64,000 nt of DNA from Helicoverpa zea (lineage: Eukaryota > Arthropoda > Insecta > Lepidoptera > Noctuidae). The stretch lies in contig NC_061470.1 in the NCBI RefSeq assembly GCF_022581195.2, positions 8,680,001 to 8,744,000 on the forward strand, written 5' to 3'. Under the pieces are notes generated by a model. That model had not been told where the DNA came from, did not search any database, and saw only the letters and a program-made list of their open reading frames with translations. How positions within the stretch are numbered: position 1 is the stretch's first letter; each line of letters starts with the position of its first letter. Shown here piece after piece: positions 49,601-59,600 of the stretch. A program made the position numbers and the translations under genes.

Positions 49601-50517
49601 CTCCTGAAATCAGCAAATGTTAAAGTTAAGTTAATAGGAAAGAACAAGACATCAAAATATGGTATGATCATGTTAAGAATTGGTAGCGCTTGCCTCATAT
49701 CTTAAGTTAGTAATAATAAGTGTAGTGTTTTAGCCTGTTGCATTGTTGCTAACTTTAGAGTTTACTTTAGTTATTAGATCGGAACAAATTATGCACAATT
49801 TTAGATGAAGTAAAACGTTAGTCAATAGTCATAAAAATATCAAAATAGATTATAATATTAACCAGCGTCTATGATTGCTTGATAGGCTTGTTCACACAAC
49901 TTTCTGTACATGGTGTCAGTGGAATTGACGAGACGGTAGTTGATCATGAAGAACTGAGCGTCGAAGCGCTCGATGTCGGGGATGAGGCCATGACGCGGCG
50001 CCTCCGCCTCCGGGTGGTTGCACTTCCAACGAGGCTCCGGGGCAGACACCAAGTTTTCCTGCCATGTACAAAATATTCCACTTTTAATAAGTCTATTTAA
50101 ATAATTTCAATAGGTATTACGTAAAAAGTCCCTATTTAATTATCTCTAGTCCTATTAAAAACAATCCTCAAAAGATGAGTCGACATTCTTTATTAACTTA
50201 GAAATTTACGATATATTTTTGCAATATAAAGTTATTCCTCCCGCTTTCATGATAAAACCGTTAAAAATGAAAACGTTGGAAAAATGAAATTTTGCAAATA
50301 CATTGTAAAAAAACACTTTTACAAGTCAAAATTTCATTAAAAGCTATTAAAGTTTTTACCTACTTACCATATTATACAACTTTTCAGTGAACTCGTTGAG
50401 GCCATGGCAGCCAGGCATCAGCGCCGACATGCCAGATATGACGATACTATCGTCCAGTGACGCAGGCGCAGTGGGCTCCGTTGATATCGGACTGCCTTCA
50501 TTGGGAGTCGGCGTCAT
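35663..50517 (-). CDS. Gene C: complete FAS-like multidomain protein, 2293 residues, catalytically degenerate
   Basis: Exons: 50517-50368, 50058-49863, 49603-49489, 49179-48976, 48801-48685, 48604-48432, 48187-48045, 47845-47642, 47477-47291, 47220-47061, 46990-46821, 43811-43660, 43388-43205, 43061-42916, 42825-42641, 42574-42345, 42278-42088, 42006-41858, 41772-41509, 41429-41315, 41240-41001, 40929-40516, 40394-40239, 40133-40021, 39932-39779, 39696-39525, 39435-39323, 39252-39088, 38904-38732, 38654-38505, 38428-38219, 38069-37967, 37723-37570, 37447-37297, 37007-36866, 36659-36483, 36410-36308, 36219-35663. The sum is 6882 nt, in frame throughout. Order: KS, MAT, DH, pseudo-methyltransferase/pseudo-KR, ER, KR remnant, ACP-like, TE. 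The ATG follows an acceptor (TTTTTTCAGC) directly, so the leader is on an upstream exon. The donor after exon 24 is a weaker GTTTCT. Tandem to D and much closer to D than to B. Predicted mass about 255 kDa. Confidence 0.93.
36725..36862. repeat. CCGAGCC-family repeat filling gene C intron 35
   Basis: Contains GGTAACTGGGTTGAGGAGGT, AATAGGCAACCGC and CAACTGCATCCAGCTGG, related to 12450-12640. It begins within a few bases of the splice donor and occupies most of the 206-nt intron. Confidence 0.55.
36866..37723 (-). other. Gene C linker and ACP-like domain without the carrier Ser
   Basis: TLAQIGIDQSNEQELCTLL aligns without gaps to the ACP motif LGLDSLMGVE; the serine position is Gln (37386-37388), with a Ser one residue later. 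The helix pattern and the downstream MTIRQLK (LTLRKL in FAS) survive. Confidence 0.7.
37967..38654 (-). other. Gene C ketoreductase remnant
   Basis: Residues about 1712-1866. The GGLGGFG motif is DKDGFGF. RQSNFNALFV stands at the catalytic QSNYGxAN site, so Tyr is Phe and Asn is lost. The C-terminal third is absent, as in B and D. Confidence 0.7.
38732..40394 (-). other. Gene C enoyl reductase domain
   Basis: Residues about 1364-1711. VHYAELNSYDAQ, LEDAATVPLAYT and HGGAGAVGQAAIAVALAAGC give a good NADPH site. In NSRNDSF the Asp of active ER is Asn (39410-39412), whereas D and B keep Asp (NSRDDSF, NSRDHSF). Confidence 0.8.
40516..41429 (-). other. Gene C pseudo-methyltransferase / pseudo-KR region
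   Basis: Residues about 1107-1363. CGGLSIEKISF leads into VCVFLQIVAEYFGKNKLSIL-type sequence, the noncatalytic methyltransferase-like and structural KR segment of animal FAS, then VAVTVARPEDLQCLVVARA. No SAM-binding GxGxG motif is seen, as expected for animal FAS. Exons 41240-41001 and 40929-40516 have no counterpart in gene B. Confidence 0.65.
41509..42574 (-). other. Gene C dehydratase domain, histidine replaced by Ser
   Basis: Residues about 829-1106. Where active DH has LxDHxxxG, gene C has FLEGSIIEG with Ser at 42355-42357, followed by KIFPLAGALVFVWDTL. NWITFIDGVLQ in the second half keeps the Asp. The intron that gene B has at 21978-22058 is absent here and in D. Confidence 0.8.
43976..46720. 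mobile_element. Lepidopteran GGCCAAGTGCGAGTCGGACT repeat with (GACA)n
   Basis: The left end contains GGCCAAGTGCGAGTCGGACT and GAGGGTTCCGTAC. The right end has (GACA)n (about 46617-46660), CAACAAAGTGATCCTATAAG and GGTACGGAACCCTAAAAA. These are the hallmark ends of a very abundant lepidopteran repeat. Internal units at about 46025-46270 and 46355-46575 are diverged tandem copies sharing TTCAAGATTCTGAGTTTACG and TTAAAGGGACAATAGACC. No reading frame supports a protein. Confidence 0.6.
44236..45831. mobile_element. Inner foldback repeat nested in gene C intron 11
   Basis: Bounded by inverted AAAGGTCATTGGGCA (44236-44250) and TGCCCAATGACCTTT (about 45813-45827). Inside are inverted arms (about 44470-44700 and 45345-45590) related to the repeat at 30624-31308, and a roughly 44-bp tandem pair (about 45185-45262) containing ACCACCGAGATCTAGACCGA. 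Confidence 0.5.
47642..50517 (-). other. Gene C ketoacyl synthase domain, both catalytic histidines lost
   Basis: Residues about 17-434. DASCSGSLVAL keeps the nucleophile Cys (49098-49100). The EAHGTGT histidine is Phe (48439-48441, EGFGA) and the SNMGHxE histidine is Tyr (48081-48083, SNMGYSREPSG). The AYQRGKLAANLHCENPR segment is intact. Confidence 0.83.
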
Positions 50518-51182
50518 GCTGAAAAAAGCGCCGGAAAATTAAATTGTATAATCATGAATCACGATGACGATCAATATCCACGCTTTATTAGTAGTTATTT
50601 CGACTCTAATACCATAATAAAAAGAGATCACCCCTAAGACGACCCACTGACCAGATCATAATGTTTATAGCAAACTCCAATTAGTATGGCGTAGTGTACT
50701 TAAAAAAGGGTCGAGTATTTTTATGGTATTAAATAAATAGCTTAGAAAACCCTATCTCTACAGAAATAAACATTGAAACAGGCAAAACAATCCACAAAGG
50801 TAGATACACATTCATCTTAACTATTTTATTAGGTACTTCAAAAGCTTAAAAACACGGACAAGCATTATTGTGATGTTTTTCAACTTATATAAGTATATGA
50901 AAACACTTACTGTTAAAACAAAATCCGCTGTTCACTTTATTATTTATTACAAATATTATGGAAATATTGACAAGACCACTTAAAATAAACATATTTGTCA
51001 TTAAAACGGTTAAAATTATTTTAATAAAGAAAAACAAAAGCCTAAACATGGAAGAGCGCGAACGAATAAAAATACGTCCTCAAACTTTATTTCCAGCCAG
51101 CATTAGCAGCACCTTGATACCTTGTAGGTTGTATAATTTAACCTAAAAACTTTTTGGTTTTAGAACCGGGGACGATTTTGAC

Positions 51183-51440
51183 GACCTCGATGGCGCAATG
51201 GTCACCATGCCGGACTGCCGAACCTGAGGTCCCGGGTTCGATTCCCGGTACGGTCGACATTTGTGTGATGAGCATGCTTGTTGGCCGTGGTCTGGGTGTT
51301 ATGATATATATCTATAAATATGTATATATGTAGCTATATGTAGTTTATCAGTTGTGTTAGCACCCATAACACAAGTTAATTAATAACTTACATGGGGCTA
51401 ACCGACCGTGTGTGAAAAGGTGTCCCGACATTATATTTTA
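51183..51440 (+). repeat. tRNA-derived SINE
   Basis: Pol III A box TGGCGCAATGG (51191-51201) and B box GGTTCGATTCC (51235-51245), 34 bp apart as in a tRNA, then a body with GTCGACATTTGTGTGATGAG, GCCGTGGTCTGGGTGTT and GTGTGAAAAGGTGTCCCGAC. The acceptor stem does not pair well, so it is a SINE head rather than a functional tRNA. Confidence 0.75.
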
Positions 51441-53577
51441 AATATTTATATTTAAACCTCTTTATGATAATTTGACGATTTAATGTCTTTTATGGAGTTT
51501 TATTTTTTGAAACTTCATAACAGAAAATTCGGAAACTAGGATCTCTTTTCAGTCTAAAGTTTAAAATAAATTATGAATTGTTGTCTTTGATTGTGTGAAT
51601 CACCTACTTACCTAATTAAATACAATTTTTTTGTATAAAATACTCACATTTTGAAATCAACAAAGAATAATAATATTAGTTCTTGAAGAAAATTGAGCGC
51701 ACTGTGGCTGAAAACATTTCTCGAAACTTATATACTTAGGTACCGTGAAATAACTATGTACCTAAGTTGTTAAATTATTAATAGATTCCGCATTATTAAT
51801 ATCAATTGGTTTATTAATAAATGCTTCGTTATAAACTTTTAAATATATGTACTAGCTTTTACTCGCGGTTTTCCCAGCACGCTAAGGGCAATTGAACTTT
51901 ACGTCCTCAATTTTGAAAACTGTACCGTATAAATTGTTTTAACTAAGTTAACCTATTTCCCAATATAGTTGGGAAAGAGGCTCGGAGGATGATGATTTGA
52001 CTGTTGTTTTGACTGTTGTACTGTTAATATAAAAATATGTCATGCAGTACTAAATCTGGGTTTGGTCTTATTCTGGTCTTATCTGGAAAAAAATCGCGGT
52101 TTCAAGCGCATTGTCGTTTGAAGCACGTTCTAGACCAAAAGTGGATTTATAACCAATGTATACCTCGATTTGCAAATGTCTTGATACGCAGTTACAGGGC
52201 ATTATATATTACATAAGGTCAGTAATTATATTTAAGCTTGTGCGCTCGATTTACATGTAATGGGTCACCAGGTCAATTTTACATTCAAAATGGCAAGATA
52301 TTATATTCACTATAGGAATATTACAATACAATGCCATTTGATAAGTTATTAAAAGTTGATGTATAATTGGGTCCTGGATCAGTACTTAGTATAATGTTTT
52401 ATGTATGTACCTTCCATCCGTGGTTTCAGTCACCAAGTTTAAAGCTTTGTAAAAAGTCGCGGAATGGGTTAATTGACATCATTAAACGGGGTTGTAAGGA
52501 CTGTACATAAGGGAGTACATAGGGTCCTCTACAAAATCGAAATCAATAAAATCAAAAATCTTTTATTCAAAGTAGTTAGACTGAAAACAGCACTATTCGA
52601 ATGCCACAATTGCAAGTGACATCCCTAAAACCCATCCTTCACTACTTCCTATGTGTTATTACTGGGAACAAGAAGTGGTGCAACAAACTCCTCAAGCACA
52701 TGAGAAAGTATATAGATATAGTATACAGGGTTATTTGTAAGTAGACCGCATCCTTTCATGAGGTGATAGTATAGGTCAATACGGACAAATTTGACCATGG
52801 GATACACTGGGCAAAAGTTAACCCGTTTCAAGATAATCGAATTTCAAGATCATAACAAGTCGTCTAGGTACATGTATAAATTATTATTAGTTAAAAGTCT
52901 CGTTACAAGTAACCCTGTATAAGGGAGTCTGTTAGCAAGTAGTGTTGCAGAATATCGGGGTAGGTGAGTTTTCTCCACCTTAGCTCGGCCCGTAGTATAT
53001 AAGAGAGTACTGAGATGGTCTATGTACTGTTTGATACTATAAAGAACATAAGTAATTATGTACTATGCACTTGAATCTTTATCTTATGTACATCCTTATA
53101 TTGTATGTATGTATAATACCTTATGGATAACACCATGGATTACACCTCTGTGCTCTTCCTAAGGACAAAATTATCTTGTTCGCATGCTTCAACATGACTG
53201 AAGTGTCTCCATTTTCTTCTCTAATGATTAGGCAGATCATTGACGGCTGCAACCTGTCGATCTCGAATTCACAATAGGCAGTGCAAGAAGCATGACTTCC
53301 CGCCCACTATGGTAGATCTGCCACTGGTCAGTGGCGTCAGAGGTAAATTGTAGAGAAGTTGGAACATATTAGTCAGCACAGAAGATACCGCATTATCTGA
53401 CTCTTTTGTTTCTCGCTAATAGTTTTCGGGTGATAAGGATCCGATTGATCAAATTTTTTATATAGATAGGTACTTGTGGAAATTAATCCTTAAACACTGG
53501 CTTAATGTACATTACTTGTGTATAAACAAAGAGGACACAATAACGACAACAACAAAAATGCAGTATAATCAAACATA

Positions 53578-53583
53578 TTTATT
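53578..53583 (-). promoter_or_regulatory. Poly(A) signal of gene D
   Basis: AATAAA on the minus strand, about 57 nt past the TAG stop. Confidence 0.55.
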
Positions 53584-53639
53584 TAGGTAGGTATCATTGA
53601 AGAACAATGGCAACTGTAATTTTGTATTTGTATAATTAA

Positions 53640-56600
53640 CTAAACAGCCTCTGAATTTATAGCTTGCATTTCACAACGATTTCTTTTATAAAATTTGGAC
53701 AATATATCACTGCCTAAATACTTATTAATTAACGAAGAACATCGTAGATCACGCGGCGCATGCTCAAGTGTAGCATCCAGTTGATGAACAACGACGTCCT
53801 GATGCGAGAGCTCCGAACATACCCGCGGTGACGTGTTGTGGAGCCTGGTGCGCAGGATGATCACCTTGGCGTTGAGCGGCGTGAAGCTCGTGCGGCAGTG
53901 GCGCAGCAGCCGCATGCGCGCGTGCACGGCGCGCAGCAGCGCGGCGACGTACTGGCGCGAGTGCGGCACGCGGCCGCGCAGCGCGCGCACAACGTGCCGC
54001 ACCTTGTCGCGGAACTGCGGCAGCGCGCGCAGCTCGTGCTGCAGCAGCGACACCTGCAGCGACTGCTCCGGCATGCCGCGCAGCTTGTGCTCCAGGTCGG
54101 CTTGGATGTCGGATGCTGTGCCGCCGAGGCAGTACACTGTGCCCGTTAGCCCTGACAATGGACAAAAGAGATTTAAATAAAACAATATGCCCATCAAATT
54201 TAGGCAACATTTATTGATCTCAAAACTGACCATAGCCTTCCAATATTGCTGCCATTTCCATTACAACAGGTACGCCAAATTCATATCCCAAGAGTTGGAA
54301 TTGATCCTTAAGTTTCAACTTTTTCATTAGTACCTGAAAATTAAACGTATTTAATTATACGTTCATTAATTTATTCAGCTTACTTTTTATGGTTAGTTAC
54401 CTCTACTAGTCGTTGAGCAATTTCCTGTAAATTCTCTTTGTATTTGTCCATGCCCAAATGTAAAACTACTGCAGGAAGCTTCAGAAGTTCGCACATCTCT
54501 TGGAATCTCTCGTGACTGTCCTCTAAACCAGGGACAATGTATAAGAAAGTTTCATCATCTCCACTCTCAAAAGTTTTCTGAAACATGATAAAAGCTGGTA
54601 ACGAGCTACATTTTATTTTCTTACAGGTACGATCAACAACCATGCCTATTGATTTATTTATAAAATGTTACGGTATATACCATATTATGTGCCGAGTGTG
54701 TAAGTGTTGACATGAACACGAATTCGGAAGTCGCTAACACTTCATCGCTATTAATATGGGACAAGTATCCACTAAAACCTGCTGCTGCTTTGTTTTCATC
54801 CACTGGTCTTTTTCGATTTTTGGGTCTGAAATTAATGGGTGTGGTAAGTTAGTTACTTATGTTTTATATATTCTACACAGGAAAAACATTTAAAAGAACT
54901 TACTGGCCAACTACCACAACAGCTTCGCTACTGAGCAGGGCATCTTCCACAGCGTCAACAGCGCTGCGCCACGACAACCTGTTATCTTCTTCCACTCTTA
55001 CATCTTCAAACTGTTATGAAATATGGTATCGTACCAGTCAATTTTCAATTACTATTGTTCTTATCTTCAAAGAAAATAATTCCCTACTTACCTTGTCAAC
55101 TTTGAGATGTATGGATACAGAATTGAGATTATGCTGCTTTCTCATCATGCTTACGTTTCGACCTACATCATCATCTTCACTTATTACGGTAAAGAACCTA
55201 AAACATAAAACTTAACCCATTTATTTGACAATTTCAATTCGATTACTTCTCTGCCCTACCCAGCTCCGTTTCTTTATATATAATTAAAAAAAATATTTCT
55301 ATGATATGTGATATCTATGATGTGCCAAAAATTATCAATATCATTACAAATACCTGAGATCTGGACAAAGTTCTCTAGATATGACATCCACGTCATATAT
55401 CGTCCTGTGTACATTTAAAGTTTCATCTGAGTCGGTGGCTACAATGTAAACGCCGTCAATATGTCCCATAGCATTAGCTTCGTTGAATATATTGCGCACA
55501 GTATCAATGGAATCTAGATCATTGGAAGTTATCCTAACTTCGATCCCAAGTTTCTCCCATAACCTGCAATATTGATTGATAGTAGTCAAACCTCTAAAAA
55601 TAGGCTTTAACAAATAGTACCTACTTTCTAATCCATGTGTATTGTTGATAACTTACTCTTTTTTGAACAATGAATAACTTGAAATATCTGGAACGTTTAG
55701 GAACAAGTTTTTAGCTCCACGTTCGACTAATCTGTCTGCAAGTTTAAAACCAAATCCATCCTGGTCACACACAATCACATGGCACGATTTATTTGAGAGA
55801 GACAATCTGGAAAATAAAAATTGACATTGAAAGTGGAGCGATTTAATGTTTAAAATCGATGTATAACAGAGTCGGAGAGAAGCAGATACCTAGGCTGTGC
55901 TGGCGGCAGTTGTTCATGCATCCTGAGCAGCACCCTGCCGCGGTGTCGGCTGGCGGCCAGCAGGCGGAACGCGCGCGCGGCCTCGTGCGGCGCGTACGTC
56001 ACGCGCGACAGCGGACGCACGTAGCCCAAGCGGATACCCTCACTTATCATCAACTTGATTTTCTAGTCAAATCATATCATCATAAATATTATACTATGAC
56101 TTTATGATACTTATTTGAGATCAGTCTTCCACTCGAATAGTTCAAAGGAAATTCTTCCTTTTCTTATTATTATCGTACGATATAAGTGAGTACTCACTCG
56201 GAATTCCTCTATATTCTGATCACCATATATGGAAGATACGTCAATAATTGTATATGTTCTTCCGAAATTTAGACAATTCATTCCGAACTCAGAGTTCCCT
56301 TGGTCATGAAGTTGATTTATATCGAAAGTCGTTCCTTTTTCGCTACAACATGATAACGAAACCTAAAAACATTTTCGTTAAGGTTAAAAAGTTCTATCTT
56401 ACGTACAAAAAACTATAAACATTATTATAATATCATACAGATTTCAAACTTCCTTTCAAACATGAGAGGACGATATCACAACCGCACCCTTTGGTTTTGT
56501 GCATAATCATATCTTTGAAGGAATCGTCCCGAGAATTCCCAATGTGGTCAGCTGAAATATGGAACGTTACCATTTAAAGTGGTTGCAACTGCCAAATATT

Positions 56601-59600
56601 TAGTGAATAGCACCACATGCATCGTTAAAACACTGCACCTGGTAAGTCAGGGAAGAGCTTCGTCAAGAAAGTTTTCTTATGGTGGTCGCTGACGGTGGTG
56701 AAGACTTGGCAGCCGGCGGCGAGCGCGACGGCGATGGTGGCCTGTCCCACCGCGCCCGCGCCGCCGTGCACCAGCACACACGTGCCCGGCACCAGCCGGC
56801 TCTTGATACCCTGGCAAAATGAAACATTACTAACGTAATATTTTATAGAGCCCGACGTAACTGTCTCCTCATTTCGTTAAGAATTCTCACCAGGCAGTAA
56901 AATGCGATTGTGTAGGCAAGCGGGACTGTGGCCGCATCTTCTAGGCTCCAGTGAGATGGAACTGGACACAGGAACTGGGCGGGCAAATTGATCTGGGCCG
57001 ACACGCCGCCAGATGTAGGCATTATACCCATCACACGTTCCCCTCTGCAAGAATGGTATAGTAAATAGAAAAATATTGCGGTTTCTATATCAAACTGGTT
57101 GTCAGATTATATAGTATTTAATAAATACCTGTCAGACATTCCGCTAAAACTGATTCCGAATCCTTGATCTTCATCAGCAGTGCTTGGTACCTGAGCCAGA
57201 GCTCGCTGAGCGTCGTAGCTGTTTAATTCAGCATAGTGCACCTGTGTCGTAATCGTAATATGTGTGTATTAACTGCATTTAGAATCATGCAGAAAATATT
57301 TATTTTCGTCAATATATAGAAATGGTATATCTATCAATAGAATTCATTCATATAAAAATACATTTCGTTTAGGAAGACAGAATAATATTGCCACAGCATC
57401 GATTTAATAAAATCTACCTTTACATACCTGAACATTAACATCAGCTGGTTGTTGGTTCATGTTAGGTATTTGCTGCCAGTGCAAAGAGTTAAGATCGCCC
57501 AGTTGAGTGCAGCGAAGTGCTGCGATACCATCACTCGCATAGTTTCGTTTTAGTGTTAAGTAATATTCGCCACCCCACGTATTCTATAAAGGATTGAAAA
57601 AAAAAAATGAATACTACCTATGTACCATATGAATCGATAACCTATCCATATGAATGCTGAGATACAGGATCAAATTTCTTACCTCATAGAATATGTTAAA
57701 CGGCAGCACAAAATTCGGAAGTCGCTTCAAATCTACTTTATAGCTATCATTCACCATCGCTAGGAACACTTGGTTACGTTCCTGTTGACTTCTCCATAGC
57801 TTTACAAGTTGTTTCAAATCAGCAGGTGGAGCGTAAGAGGTAAATGCAACCAGTTTTTGGTGAGGTTGTAAGTTAGTCCTAGCCACGACCAAGCACTGCA
57901 AGTCCTCAGGTCTGGCCACAGTCACTGCAACGGCTGACAGAGGTTTCGGCATTCTACGCAATAACGCTAGCCTTAAATCTCCCATGCCAACAGCCGAAAC
58001 TTCTAGGTATGATGACAAAACATGATGAGAAGACACACTAACATCTATAGTTATAAGGAAAACGTCAGGATATAGACGGTGCAACATATCCAATACCTGA
58101 AACAATGTTCTAATTAGAAGGATTTGTACCTTGATGACATGATTCATTCCTCTTATGAATTAGTTCAAGTACTTACATTTGCGTTAAATGTCTTGTTTAA
58201 AATAATTACATCTGGATCTTTTATTTTTGTTCTTATTACATCTTCTTCTTTAAAAAGGTTGATGTCAATTTGTTCAAGTGAAGGACCAGTTATCATAGAG
58301 CATACTTGGTCCAGTACACAAGTGTCGTCTGAGCCATCAATATTTATAACAACTAACTTCTTTTTTCCGACATATTCAGCGACAATTTGCAGGAACATAT
58401 ATATTGTAGTCGCCGCCTATAGACATAAAACTTAATTTACCTACTTGTTGGGCTGATTTTGCGTTGCCAAAAGAATATGCTATGATATACTCACGTCTCC
58501 ATTAGCGTCTTGATAGAAAGGTACAAACCTCAGAGTTTGCATTGAAATAGCTGGTCGATGACAAGGTGTATCTTTAAACAAAATATTTTTGATAGAGAGA
58601 CCGCCGCAACTGAAACATCAGATAGTTATTAAGTAGTTGAAGTTTTCTATTTATGTTAGAAGAATGCATTAAAATAATTAAGTGACCTATTACCTGAGCA
58701 TATTCTGATGTTCGACAAATACAGCGTCAACTAACGTATCTTTGATGTGTGCTCCCGAATGTATCAGAGTAAATAAGTGAGCGTTAACATCAATGCTCAT
58801 ACGTTGTATGTACCGCGGCTGAGACACTGCGTTGTGTTCATGTCTCAGAGTACACAACTGAAGAGCTCCGTCGATGAAAGTAATCCAGTTATTTCTCCAT
58901 ATCAACCGAGCTCTCGTTATAGGAAAGTTTGAACTGTGTATGGAGCGAAACTCGTTTCTGGAAATATTTCAGGATAAGATGAAATAGTTTGTCAATTTAT
59001 TGTTATATCAAATTTGGTCACCTCTTTCTTACGTTGCTCACCTGTATTCAAAGCCTCTTTCAAAAAGAAGTTTGTAGATATCCGAACTGTTCAGCATCAT
59101 CTCATTTTCGATGTCAATCGAGGGAACTTTATAATTTGTTTTGACTGCCACGATTTTCCCTTCGACCACCGGACTACCTTCACATGTGACCTAAAATATA
59201 ATCATTGCAATAATTCACCACCTTTAACATTTCCAAAATGATTAAGTTAGAGTATATTACTTCAAACTGTCCACTTCCTCGCTGGAGCATGACCACTAGC
59301 CTTAACATTTGAGTATCGTTCAACAGCGGCAGTTTGTGGACCGTCAGGTTGTGGAACTCTATTGACGTGTCGCGCAATGGCATCTCTGATATCATCTTCA
59401 GAGTATCCCAAACAAATACGAGAGCTCCCGAGACCGGGAATACTATTTTCCCTATAAACAGAGTGTTATGCAAATCAGTTATAAAAAAGAACATTGAATG
59501 AAGAACCGCAACAAATATATATTAGAATACTAAAGTTTTAATACCTCCAATAACTGAACCTTCTAAAAACTGATATTCCTCTTCATGGATTGTCAACTTT

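Larger units (their letters stand above)
50518..53639. other. Intergenic region between gene C start and gene D end
   Basis: 3.1 kb that should hold the promoter and noncoding leader exon of gene C; neither is identifiable. Recognisable pieces are the SINE at 51183-51440, a short CCGAGCC-family fragment (51958-51998) and a CAAAAATCTTTTATTCAAAG repeat piece (52548-52575). No ORF above 62 codons looks real. Confidence 0.65.

Noticed and set aside
51183..51256. tRNA gene
   Set aside because: A and B boxes are present, but the acceptor stem pairs poorly and a SINE body follows.
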